Positions 27,681 through 35,476 of a DNA stretch of 64,000 nt are shown here, in pieces. The stretch is from Notoacmeibacter marinus. Lineage in GTDB: Bacteria > Pseudomonadota > Alphaproteobacteria > Rhizobiales > Rhizobiaceae. The position numbers and the translations under genes are program-made. The first letter of the stretch is position 1, and each line of letters starts with the position of its first letter. The notes beneath the pieces were generated by a model. It was not told the origin of the DNA. It did no database searches and worked only from the letters and a program-made list of their open reading frames with translations. Location of the stretch: NCBI RefSeq assembly GCF_002238045.1, contig NZ_NBYO01000002.1, forward strand, positions 186,001-250,000, written 5' to 3'.

Positions 27681-28525
27681 GCCGGGCCCTGTTCATAGGG
27701 CGTTCGGTGCTGGACGTCACCGCATTGGTCGAGGATTTTCCCGGTCCCGACGGAAAGGTCCGGGCCCTAGCCAATGACGTGATCCCGGGCGGGTCGGCTC
27801 TGAATGCGGCCGTGACCTTCGCACATCTTGGCGGAACGGCTTCTCTCGCCACGTCGCTCGGAGCCCCTGGGCCAATGAAGGAGCTCCTGTTGCAGGATCT
27901 GGGCGCGCGAAAGGTCGCGGTTCACGACATTTGCGATGATCCCGGCTACAAGCTTCCCCTGTCGACGGTCGTCTCAACCCGCAGCCTTGGCGCCAGGATG
28001 ATCGTTAACGGCGCCGAAGAGGAATGCGAAACTGTACTGAGTCGACGCGACCTGATCGGGGAAGATGTCGATCTTATTCAGATCGACCAGTATGAACGGC
28101 ACTTCGTGGCGGCGCACGAAGATGCGTTGCGCGCTTTTACCGGGCCCATCGTCCTTGACGGCGGAAGCTGGAAAGACTGGTCGGCTGATTTCCTGCGTCT
28201 GGCGGACATTCCGATCGTCAGCGAGGTGTTTTGCCCGGACGGTCCGCGCGCTTTCGCCAACATGTGCGCCGAACTCGGCATTTCCCGTTGGGCTATGACG
28301 CGCGGGCGGGCCGGTGTCATCTGGCACGATCAAGGCAGTGAAGGCGAGATACCCGCACCGGACGTGGAAACCGTCGATACCCTCGGCGCGGGCGATGTGT
28401 TTCATGGCGCCTTCTGCCACGCCTACCTGGCCTCGGGATCGTTTGTCGAGGCGCTTAACTCAGCAAACGAGATTGCCGGAACATCCTGCGCCCATGCCGG
28501 GACACGGAGTTGGATGGATGCCTGA
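27677..28525 (+). CDS. PfkB-family carbohydrate kinase
   Basis: About 282 residues from a GTG at 27677 that overlaps the aldolase stop (GTGA) and has GGAAG upstream; an ATG at 27662 is the alternative. N-terminal PfkB pattern VIPGGSALNAAVTFAHLGG, and the C-terminal anion hole/catalytic motif DTLGAGDVFHGAFCHAY with the base Asp. It phosphorylates a sugar or sugar phosphate, by context fructose or fructose 1-phosphate. It overlaps the next kinase gene by eight bases. Confidence 0.87.
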   Translation: MSRALFIGRSVLDVTALVEDFPGPDGKVRALANDVIPGGSALNAAVTFAHLGGTASLATSLGAPGPMKELLLQDLGARKVAVHDICDDPGYKLPLSTVVSTRSLGARMIVNGAEEECETVLSRRDLIGEDVDLIQIDQYERHFVAAHEDALRAFTGPIVLDGGSWKDWSADFLRLADIPIVSEVFCPDGPRAFANMCAELGISRWAMTRGRAGVIWHDQGSEGEIPAPDVETVDTLGAGDVFHGAFCHAYLASGSFVEALNSANEIAGTSCAHAGTRSWMDA

Positions 28526-29162
28526 ACTTGTTTCCGACTATGCCGGCCTTCTGGGCACGATCACGGCGCGGATCGGCGTGGGACCGCAACCGCTCATTGT
28601 CGCCATTGCGGGGCCTCCGGCGACCGGAAAGTCGACGCTGGCGGAGCGGCTTACGGAGGATTTGCAGCTCGCGGGACAAACTGTTGCCTACTGCCCGATG
28701 GACGGGTTTCACAAAACCAACGCTCGGCTCGACGCCGAGGGACTGCGTGGTGTGAAGGGCCGCATCGACACATTCGACGGCGGCGCCTTTGTCGATGCCG
28801 TTGCGCGATTGTCGGGAGAAGACGCCTTCTGGTGGCCCCGATATTCGCGGCACAGGCACGATCCGGTCCCGGAAGGCACCCGGATCGACGGCAATGAAAC
28901 CGTCTATATTGTCGAAGGCAACTATATCCTGAGCGACGAGGAGCCGTGGAAATCGGTCAGCGGCCGATTTGGCCTGCGCATCTTCATCGATGCGCCAGAT
29001 GAGGTGCTCCTTCGGCGCCTCATGCACCGCCACCAGAGCGGCGGCAAGAGCGCGGCCGAAGCCAAGAGAAAGATCGAGCAAACCGATCTGGCGAATGCAG
29101 TGGCCATTCGCAGAACTGCGAACCATGCCGACCTGCTCTTTCAGGGTGGTGCCGATGGGTAG
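28518..29162 (+). CDS. FrcK-like nucleoside/fructose kinase (P-loop, uridine kinase superfamily)
   Basis: 214 residues. Walker A GPPATGKSTLAERL near residue 34 and VEGNYILSDEEPW in the middle, as in phosphoribulokinase/uridine kinase-like proteins including rhizobial FrcK. In rhizobial fructose operons (frcBCAK) such a kinase accompanies the transporter, and that is the context here. The start ATG overlaps the PfkB stop by eight bases. Two different kinases in one operon suggest two successive phosphorylations feeding the aldolase (inference). Confidence 0.82.
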   Translation: MPELVSDYAGLLGTITARIGVGPQPLIVAIAGPPATGKSTLAERLTEDLQLAGQTVAYCPMDGFHKTNARLDAEGLRGVKGRIDTFDGGAFVDAVARLSGEDAFWWPRYSRHRHDPVPEGTRIDGNETVYIVEGNYILSDEEPWKSVSGRFGLRIFIDAPDEVLLRRLMHRHQSGGKSAAEAKRKIEQTDLANAVAIRRTANHADLLFQGGADG

Positions 29163-29176
29163 CGCCAGTCAATTCA

Positions 29177-29189
29177 TTGCAAGTTGCAA
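29177..29189 (+). promoter_or_regulatory. Palindromic operator candidate before the ROK regulator
   Basis: TTGCAA-G-TTGCAA, a perfect palindrome of two TTGCAA words, 15 bases after the FrcK-like stop and 49 bases before the ROK start. Position and symmetry suit autoregulation by the ROK protein. Confidence 0.5.
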
Positions 29190-29237
29190 CCAATCTTCGC
29201 TATGTTTGGGCCAGTGCGAAGAAACTGGGGTCCAGAC

Positions 29238-30470
29238 ATGAAAATCGTTCAAAGAGGCCTGTCGATTGAGGGGGTTCAAAACCACAACCGGCGTGTCATT
29301 CTCGCGGCCCTGCAAGACATGGGGGCGTGCTCGCGAAAGGAAATCAGCGTCGCAACCGGCCTCGATCAGGCGACGGTCACCCGCGGGATCGCCCCACTCA
29401 TCGATGATGGCATCGTCGAGGAAGTGGGGCTTGTTCGCGGCGGACGCGGGCGGCGGTCGATCAATCTGAGCTTCTCGGGCTCCGGCCGCTACATCCTTTG
29501 CCTGAGATTGCAGCGGCGCAGCTTTTCCGTCGCTGCGTTCAATCTGCGAGGCGATCTTCTGGATACAACCGAGTTCCCGATCGCGCGGGACAGTTCGGCA
29601 AGACGGACCTTTGGCGAGATTTCCGCCATCTTGGATAGCCATATCGCCAAACTGAAGCAGGTCGACGGCATCGGGGTTGCCGTTCCGGGTCCCTTTCTGG
29701 AGCGTGACGAGCGGGTCATCCTGATGACCGAAAGCCCGCAATGGCAAGGGTTCGACCTCGTTCCCGAGCTTCGCGCTCGCTACCCGGATGTCCCGGTTCA
29801 CTCCGCCCACGACGCCAAGGCGGCCGCCTTGACCGAATGGCGCCACCGTGCCCGGGTGCTGGGAGCAAAGGTCATGCTGTATGTGTCGGCCGGTCAGGGA
29901 ATCGGCTCCGCGCTGGTCGTGGATGGCCATGTTCACCGCGGCGCGCAGGGTCTGGCGGGCGAACTTGGCCATACCTCCATCAGCGTCGATGGCGACAGGT
30001 GCAAATGCGGAAATCGCGGCTGCCTTGAACTTTTTACCTCCCGCATTTCCCTGCTGCGCGCCATTCGCAAACGCGCGAGCGAAGCCGGCGGCACACAGTT
30101 GAGGTCAGACAGCGATTTTGTCGACGTGCTGAAAGCCTATACCGAAGGGGACGACCTTGCCAGCGAGGAGGTACACAGAGTCGCGCGCTATCTGGCGCAG
30201 GGGATCACAAACTGCATCAATTTCGTCAATCCCGATCTGGTGGTGATCGGCGATGAATATGCCGGGTTTGGCGAAAGATTCCTCGACGAGATCAAGACCC
30301 ATGTGAAAAAGGCGGTCCTTCCCAGCATTTTTGATGCGGTGAACATCGAGTTGAGCCAGCACTGCGAAGACACCGTGTTGCGTGGGGCCTATCTGGACGT
30401 CCTCGCCCAGACATATCTTGGCTCGCCCCGGGTCGAGCCGGAAAGCCGCGTCGCCGAAGCAGCCGGATGA
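29238..30470 (+). CDS. ROK family transcriptional regulator
   Basis: 410 residues: an N-terminal winged helix-turn-helix (CSRKEISVATGLDQATVTRGIAPLIDDGIVEEVG) and a ROK sugar-sensing domain. The structural zinc motif CKCGNRGCLE follows GELGHTSISVDG. The ROK kinase catalytic region reads VHSAHDAKAAAL, so a conserved Asp is present, but in regulators it serves sugar binding. Like FrcR in rhizobia it probably represses the fructose operon until sugar is present. The ATG at 29238 gives the standard length. Confidence 0.9.
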   Translation: MKIVQRGLSIEGVQNHNRRVILAALQDMGACSRKEISVATGLDQATVTRGIAPLIDDGIVEEVGLVRGGRGRRSINLSFSGSGRYILCLRLQRRSFSVAAFNLRGDLLDTTEFPIARDSSARRTFGEISAILDSHIAKLKQVDGIGVAVPGPFLERDERVILMTESPQWQGFDLVPELRARYPDVPVHSAHDAKAAALTEWRHRARVLGAKVMLYVSAGQGIGSALVVDGHVHRGAQGLAGELGHTSISVDGDRCKCGNRGCLELFTSRISLLRAIRKRASEAGGTQLRSDSDFVDVLKAYTEGDDLASEEVHRVARYLAQGITNCINFVNPDLVVIGDEYAGFGERFLDEIKTHVKKAVLPSIFDAVNIELSQHCEDTVLRGAYLDVLAQTYLGSPRVEPESRVAEAAG

Positions 30471-30488
30471 GACGGGAAGGAAACGCAA

Positions 30489-31244
30489 ATGAACAACCAT
30501 GACGCTTCCCCGCTCCTTTTGGTCGAACATGTCTCCAAATCCTTCGGCGGCGTGCAGGCGTTGCGCGACGGATCCTTCGATCTCAACCGCGGCGAGGTTC
30601 TGGCCATTGTCGGCGGTAACGGCGCCGGTAAATCGACGTTGATCAAGGTCGTGGCCGGGGCGCATGTTCCCGACGGCGGGCGCATCGTCATCAAGGGCAG
30701 GGAGGTGCTCCGCTCCGAGCACAGCGTCTCGCATATGCAGGCGCGCGGCATCGAAGTGGTTTATCAGGACCTCGCGCTGGTTCCCAACATGACGGCGCCC
30801 TACAACCTGTTCCTGGGGCGTATTCCGAAGAAGTGGGGCATCTTCGTGGATGAGCGGGCGATGCGCGAGAAGACCCGCGACGTTCTGGCGAAACTCAATG
30901 TCACCACCGTGCAGGACCTGTCCCAGCCGATTTCGTCGATGTCCGGCGGACAGCAGCAAAGCATCGCCATCGGGCGCGCCATCGCCTGGGGCAGCGACAT
31001 CGTCATTCTGGACGAACCGACTGCAGCCCTCGGACCGAACGAGACCGCCGAGGTCGAGCGACTGGTTGAGGACGTGCGCGATCAGCACGGGACATCGTTC
31101 ATCCTGATCAGTCACAACCTCGATCAGGTGCGGCGTCTTGCCGACAGAATATTGGTGACGCATCACGGCGTGACGTCGCGCGAATTCAAGCGCGACGAGA
31201 TCACGTCGGATCGCCTCGTCAAGGCCATCACGCTTGGCGAATGA
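30489..31244 (+). CDS. Sugar ABC transporter ATP-binding protein (FrcA type, single domain)
   Basis: 251 residues with one ATPase domain: Walker A GGNGAGKSTL, Q-loop YQDLALVPNMTAPYNL, signature SMSGGQQQSIAIGRA, Walker B DIVILDEPTAAL and switch His in LISHNLDQVRR. The single-domain form matches FrcA-like CUT2 ATPases rather than the double RbsA type, so it acts as a homodimer. GGGAAGGAAA precedes the ATG. Confidence 0.92.
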   Translation: MNNHDASPLLLVEHVSKSFGGVQALRDGSFDLNRGEVLAIVGGNGAGKSTLIKVVAGAHVPDGGRIVIKGREVLRSEHSVSHMQARGIEVVYQDLALVPNMTAPYNLFLGRIPKKWGIFVDERAMREKTRDVLAKLNVTTVQDLSQPISSMSGGQQQSIAIGRAIAWGSDIVILDEPTAALGPNETAEVERLVEDVRDQHGTSFILISHNLDQVRRLADRILVTHHGVTSREFKRDEITSDRLVKAITLGE

Positions 31245-31254
31245 GGAAGACGAC

Positions 31255-32256
31255 ATGACCGATACAAGCGCCGCCCTTCCGCTTCTGACACCCAAGCGCG
31301 CAGAGTTGTTGCGCGATTACGTTCCGTTCATCGCCATTGCGCTGGTCATCCTGTTGTTCTGGGCGATTTCGGGCGATCGATTCATGTCGATGCGCAACTG
31401 GACGTTCATCGCGCAGCAGACGCCTGTCCTGATGCTGCTGGCCTTTGCGCAATTGATGATCGTGACAACCGGCTCGATCGACATTTCGATCGGATCGAGC
31501 CTGGCGTTCTCGTCCTTTCTCGGCGCGCTTGGAATGCTGTGGTTCGGAGATGCGGGGCTGATCGTGGGGATCTTCGCCGGCGGTCTGGTCGGGATGACGA
31601 ACGGTCTGATCATATCGCTGCTGAAAATCCCGTCCTTCGTCACGACGCTGGCGGTGCTCATCATCGTGCGGGCCGTCGTGATCATCGTCTCGGACGGCAC
31701 GGCGATCTATATTACCGATGACAGCGTATCCGGCGGCACCAACATATCGTCGGTCGCAGCTCCATGGCTGCTCTCGATGGGCAAGTTTCCCGCGATCTTC
31801 ATTCTTGCGGCGATCGTCGCGCTTTTCATGTGGGCGTTCTACGAGAAAACCGTTTTCGGCCAGCAACTGCGCGCGGTCGGCGGCAACGAGAAAGTGCTGC
31901 GTCTTGTCGGCATCAACGTCACGACGTTCAAGATCAAGGTGTTTGCCGCCGCCGGGCTGATGGTCGGGCTCGCGGCGTGCGTCAATCTGGCGAGGGCGGG
32001 AGCCGCCACCCCGCAGGCCGGCCTGATGATCGAGCTTGACGCCATCGCCGCGGTGGCGCTCGGGGGAACGCCGCTTACCGGCGGCTATGGCAGCGTGGTC
32101 AAGACGATCATCGGGGCCCTCACCCTGACCATCGTCCGCAACGGACTAACGATTGCCGGCGTTCCGCCGTCCTGGAGCCAAGTCGCCCTCGGCGTTCTCT
32201 TAATCGCGGCCATCGCCATATCGCTGAACAGAAGCAAGGTGGACGTGGTGAAGTGA
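31255..32256 (+). CDS. Sugar ABC transporter permease (FrcC/RbsC type)
   Basis: 333 residues, eight to ten membrane segments. The BPD_transp_2 pattern is clear: FIAQQTPVLMLLAFAQLMIV followed by TGSIDISIGSSLAFSSFLGA, and AIAAVALGGTPLTGGYGSVV in the C-terminal third. Start at 31255 after GAGGAAG; a shorter upstream ATG overlaps the ATPase gene. The stop codon is overlapped by a GTGA start of a further ORF that has been cut off. Confidence 0.92.
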   Translation: MTDTSAALPLLTPKRAELLRDYVPFIAIALVILLFWAISGDRFMSMRNWTFIAQQTPVLMLLAFAQLMIVTTGSIDISIGSSLAFSSFLGALGMLWFGDAGLIVGIFAGGLVGMTNGLIISLLKIPSFVTTLAVLIIVRAVVIIVSDGTAIYITDDSVSGGTNISSVAAPWLLSMGKFPAIFILAAIVALFMWAFYEKTVFGQQLRAVGGNEKVLRLVGINVTTFKIKVFAAAGLMVGLAACVNLARAGAATPQAGLMIELDAIAAVALGGTPLTGGYGSVVKTIIGALTLTIVRNGLTIAGVPPSWSQVALGVLLIAAIAISLNRSKVDVVK

Positions 32257-32318
32257 CGGCGCCGAACAACGCGGCGATGTTGCCGGGATCGCTCGTTGCG
32301 ATGCCCAAGCACCGGATG
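32253..32318 (+). pseudogene. Truncated gene after the permease, cut by the IS remnant
   Basis: A GTG overlaps the permease stop (GTGA), as elsewhere in this operon, and opens a frame reading MTAPNNAAMLPGSLVAMPKH. Homology to the IS630 transposase begins on the other strand at about 32319, so only about 22 codons remain. It was probably a ninth operon gene. The stub is too short to name. Confidence 0.45.
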
Positions 32319-33055
32319 GCGAGAGCGTTGGCGCCTGAACCTGCTCGACATAAACTAGGAATGCTGTGCCGTTCATGGCGCCGTCGAGCACCATGGGCGC
32401 TGTCATGCCGGTCAGGCGCAAAGCGCCGGTGAATGTCGTCGTTTTCCAATGATCGTGAGGGATACCTGCCCGCAGCGCTCGCCTTTAGGGAATGGCCGCG
32501 AATGCGCGCCATCTTCGTGTTGAGCCCGTTCGACGGGCAATCGATTCACCGGATCGATTGCTTGTCAGTCTCACCATCAATGAAGACGAGCTTTTCCGGA
32601 TCGAGATCAAGCTGCTCATCGAACCATTCCTGCCGCTGCTTCAGCAGGCCCGGACGTTCCTGCTCCAATGCATGTGTGGTCCTTTTTTGAATGTCCAACC
32701 GCGCGAGCGCAGCCAGGCGCTGAGCGCCGATCGTCCAATTTTCACGGCGCGCTCATCGGCGAGGCACACCACCATCTCGTCAAGCGTGGTGTCCTTGTGG
32801 TCCTCAATGATGGCGTCGATGAAGGCTTCGTGTGCCTCGAGGCGCGAGGCGCATCTTTCTCGTTTGCGCGGTTTCGTCTCGCCTTTGGCGGCGCGGTCGA
32901 TCCAGCGGATTGCCATCGAAGCAGCGAAGCCAAATCGTTCGGCACATCTACGGGCAGGGAGCCCACCCTTCGAGGCTTGTAAAACGCGTTTACGCAAATC
33001 GTGGCTCAGTGCACGGCCCATCCAAATCACCCTCCATGGTTGGAGAATTTGGTTC
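32319..33055 (-). mobile_element. Degenerate IS630-family transposase remnant
   Basis: Read on the minus strand. The first part (33030-32641) codes MGRALSHDLRKRVLQASKGG, an HTH region and the end GWTFKK. An A6G run then shifts frame into HALEQERPGLLKQRQEWFDEQ and LDLDPEKLVFID, a position where many IS630 elements use programmed frameshifting. After this the gene is damaged: about 20 foreign codons, then a further frameshift before HWKTTTFTGALRLTGMTAPM and VLDGAMNGTAFLVYVEQV. It stops after APTLSP at about 32319, losing the last catalytic part. It cannot transpose by itself. Confidence 0.85.
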
Positions 33056-33188
33056 AGAACCGTAACGTCATGTCACCCCAACAACGATTCAACCTGCGCC
33101 GGATATGCACTAATAACCAACACTACGCCAAGAGCAGCGTCAAACGCGCCGCCGAGTACAGCAAAAGTACAACTTTAGAATGTTGAAA

Positions 33189-33278
33189 CTATTTACTTAT
33201 TGACTTCTCGACGTTTTTCGCCACGTCCGTCCAATCGATCATGGGCGCAACGGCAAAGGCTGAAGAATGGATGGGCAT
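33189..33278 (-). pseudogene. dusA: Displaced native 5' end of dusA
   Basis: ATG at 33278 begins MPIHSSAFAVAPMIDWTD, the natural DusA N-terminus, then runs into island sequence (VAKNVEKSISK) and a TAG. The first 12 codons plus the 18-bp repeat are native. The residue count before MIDWTD (12) is the same as in the island-supplied version, so the replacement kept the protein length. It is in the same orientation as dusA. Confidence 0.85.
33225..33242. repeat. Island attachment site, distal copy
   Basis: Second copy of the 18-bp repeat (gtccgtccaatcgatcat), codons MIDWTD of the displaced dusA start. Bases to its left (33224 and below) no longer resemble dusA, placing the island edge here. Confidence 0.9.
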
Positions 33279-33526
33279 CGCGCGTTTTGCGGGCTTTCGA
33301 CATGGTACCGGACGACCGGCAAGGCTGGATATGTCCGCCCTATATCACGCCCCTTTGCGCGATGCACATACCAAGGTCTGTTTGCCAAGCCTTGCTCCTT
33401 GCACATCAACGAATATAGAACCCGCCGACAGGTTTTCCGTCCCACTGAATGCGCATCGACCGATTGGCATGAAGGTGGGATTTTGATGAAGGCTACCCTT
33501 GGCTACGGGGTTTCGAAGGGTTCGAT
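33279..33526. other. Former dusA/bioY divergent promoter region, no gene seen
   Basis: 248 bases between the stranded dusA start and bioY. Before insertion this must have been the shared upstream region of the divergent dusA and bioY genes. I see no coding signal and no TTATNNATAA-type BioR site, so biotin control is not evident. Confidence 0.6.
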
Positions 33527-34087
33527 ATGAATACACGCAGTCTCTCCTTTATTGCTTTGTTCGCCGCCTTCATCGCGGTGCTCGGCCTTGTGCCGGCCGT
33601 TCAGATTCCGGTACTGGCGGTGCCGATCACCGCGCAAAGCTTCGGCGTCATGCTGGCCGGCGCGGTTCTCGGCGCCAAACGCGGCGCACTTGCCGTGCTG
33701 CTCTTTCTGGTTCTCGTGGCCATCGGCCTGCCGCTTCTGCCAGGTGGACGGGGCGGCCTGGGCGTCTTCATGGGTCCGTCCGCCGGCTTTCTCTTCTCCT
33801 GGCCGATCGGCGCTTGCATTGTCGGTTGGCTTGCCGAACGGTTCTGGAACCGAATGAATTTCGCCTGGATGATGTTGGCCTGCGTGGTCGGCGGCATCCT
33901 AGCCATCTATCCGCTCGGCATTCTCTGGCTGGCCTATGCGACGGATATTTCGGTGCTCAAGACCGCCATCGGATCGGCCGCCTACCTGCCGGGCGATTTC
34001 ATCAAGGCTGCGATCGCATCGGCTGTCGCCCTGATGGTGCGCCGGTCCTACCCGCTCATCGAAACGCGCGGACGCGCCATTTCGTGA
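33527..34087 (+). CDS. bioY: Biotin transporter substrate-binding component (ECF S-unit)
   Basis: 186 residues, six membrane segments. BioY hallmarks: PVPAVQIPVLAVPITAQSFG-like N-terminal helix (here LVPAVQIPVLAVPITAQSFG), LGAKRGALAVLLFLVLVAIGLPL, GPSAGFLFSWPIGA and the closing YLPGDFIKAAIA. It captures biotin and works with the energising module encoded by the next two genes, each joined by a four-base overlap. GGGGTTTCGAAGGG lies upstream of the ATG. Confidence 0.94.
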   Translation: MNTRSLSFIALFAAFIAVLGLVPAVQIPVLAVPITAQSFGVMLAGAVLGAKRGALAVLLFLVLVAIGLPLLPGGRGGLGVFMGPSAGFLFSWPIGACIVGWLAERFWNRMNFAWMMLACVVGGILAIYPLGILWLAYATDISVLKTAIGSAAYLPGDFIKAAIASAVALMVRRSYPLIETRGRAIS

Positions 34088-34761
34088 AACTCACCTTCAC
34101 CGACGCCACGCTGGTGCGGAACGGCAAGACCGTTCTGCATCCGCTCGATCTGGAATTGACGGAGCGCCGGATCGGATTGATCGGCGCGAATGGCTCGGGC
34201 AAATCGACTCTCGCAAGGATGGCGGGCGGTCTGATCCGCCCGTCGGAGGGTGCGGTGACGGTGGCGGGATACGACACGGCGCGAGATGACAAAGCCGTCC
34301 GGCGGATAACCGGCTTCGTGTTTCAGAACCCGGACAGCCAGATCGTCTATCCGATCGTCGAGGAAGATCTCGCCTTCGGTCTTAAGGAACGCGGTTTTGC
34401 GAAGGCCGAGCATCGAAAGCGCATCGGCAATGTTCTGGACCGGCTTGGCATAACCGATCTGCGCGAGCGCCTGGCGCACGAACTGTCCGGCGGCGAACGC
34501 CAGTTGGTGGCGCTCGCTGGCGTTCTGGTGACCGAGCCGGAATTGCTGATCCTTGACGAGCCGACGACCCTTCTCGATCTGCGGCACAGCCGGCGCATCG
34601 CAAACCACATCGCCGCCCTGCCCCAAACAGTCATCTTCGTCACGCATCATCTGGATTTGCTGGTCGACTTCGACCGAGTTATCGTACTGGACGATGGCAG
34701 GATCATCGCCGACGGTGATCCTGCCAATGCCATCGCGGCCTATAAACGGGCGATGATATGA
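34084..34761 (+). CDS. bioM: Biotin ECF transporter ATP-binding protein
   Basis: 225 residues. Walker A GANGSGKSTLARM, Q-loop VFQNPDSQIVYPIVEEDLAFG (typical of ECF/cobalt-type ATPases), signature ELSGGERQLVALAGVL and Walker B LLILDEPTTLLD. The GTG start overlaps the bioY stop (GTGA). It energises biotin uptake with BioN. The order here is Y-M-N, whereas the classic rhizobial order is M-N-Y. Confidence 0.92.
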   Translation: MKLTFTDATLVRNGKTVLHPLDLELTERRIGLIGANGSGKSTLARMAGGLIRPSEGAVTVAGYDTARDDKAVRRITGFVFQNPDSQIVYPIVEEDLAFGLKERGFAKAEHRKRIGNVLDRLGITDLRERLAHELSGGERQLVALAGVLVTEPELLILDEPTTLLDLRHSRRIANHIAALPQTVIFVTHHLDLLVDFDRVIVLDDGRIIADGDPANAIAAYKRAMI

Positions 34762-35405
34762 TCAACGGGCTTTACCGTCCGGGCGCGAGCCCTATTCACC
34801 GCCTTCGCGCGGGAACGAAGCTGCTTCTGCTGGCGATCACCTGCACGATCGTCTTCTTCATGGAAGGCTGGGCCCTGGCGGTCGTGCCCGTGATAACCGT
34901 CGCGCTCTATGCGACGGCCCGTTTCGATGCGCAGACGCTTTACCGGCAACTTCGGCCGGCCCTGCCCTTCATTCTGCTGATCGCGATGTTTCAGGTCTTT
35001 GCAGCGAGCTGGGTGGAAGCCGTTGAGACCGTTCTGCGTTTCAGCGGCCTGATCCTTCTGGCCGCCCTTTTGTCGCTCACTACATCACCGGCCGCCCTGT
35101 CTGATGCGATGCTTTCGGCAATGAGGCCGTTCAAGCGGTTTGGCTTGCCGGCGGAGCAGATCGCCCTGGCCATGACGCTCGCGATCCGCTTCATCCCAGT
35201 CATATCGCAGGCCGGCGAGGACGTTCGCGAGGCGCAGCGGGCGCGCGGCGGGCGAAACCGTTTCTTCCGAAGCGCCGGGCCAACCATCATCCGCACACTG
35301 AAACTTGCCGACGAACTGGCGGAAGCCTTGGAGGCGCGCGGTCTCGGTCTTGGCGACGCCGAGGCCCCGCGCCGGCCCACATCCGCCTTCGAACCACGCC
35401 GATAG
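34758..35405 (+). CDS. bioN: Biotin ECF transporter transmembrane protein
   Basis: 215 residues, EcfT/CbiQ fold with about five membrane helices. The ATPase-coupling helices carry ALAMTLAIRFIPVISQAGEDVREAQRARGG and ELAEALEARGLG, the usual Ala-Arg-Gly and E-A-R-G signatures. It overlaps bioM by ATGA. It finishes the three-gene transporter. Confidence 0.92.
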   Translation: MINGLYRPGASPIHRLRAGTKLLLLAITCTIVFFMEGWALAVVPVITVALYATARFDAQTLYRQLRPALPFILLIAMFQVFAASWVEAVETVLRFSGLILLAALLSLTTSPAALSDAMLSAMRPFKRFGLPAEQIALAMTLAIRFIPVISQAGEDVREAQRARGGRNRFFRSAGPTIIRTLKLADELAEALEARGLGLGDAEAPRRPTSAFEPRR

Positions 35406-35476
35406 CAATATGGGCGGTTGTCAGGATGCGATCGCGAGCCATTTCGAATGCAACAGCAGGTGTTGACAGGACGATC

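Larger units (their letters stand above)
23213..33242. mobile_element. Genomic island integrated in dusA (beta-fructoside utilisation)
   Basis: About 10 kb bounded by an 18-bp perfect direct repeat (gtccgtccaatcgatcat) that is exactly the dusA codons for MIDWTD. Outside the right copy the sequence continues as the native dusA N-terminus; inside dusA the left copy continues as the gene body. dusA is a known target for tyrosine integrases of phages and islands, which recombine in this conserved 5' motif and restore the gene. Contents: PrtN-like remnant, inverted dusA-like scrap, an eight-gene sugar operon, a truncated ORF and an IS630 remnant. No integrase can be found, so the element is probably immobile. 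Confidence 0.88.

Noticed and set aside
30105-31295. 396-codon minus-strand frame opposite the ATPase
   Set aside because: Shadow of ROK and ABC ATPase genes; I checked it as a possible integrase and saw no R-H-R-Y pattern.
32641-33030. Intact IS630 element
   Set aside because: Only the first frame is undamaged; the second contains a foreign stretch, a frameshift and a missing 3' end.
23213-33242. Prophage interpretation of the dusA island
   Set aside because: No capsid, tail, portal, lysis or replication genes; only the PrtN-like relic is phage-like.
33279-33526. BioR operator before bioY
   Set aside because: I looked for TTATNNATAA-type palindromes and found none.
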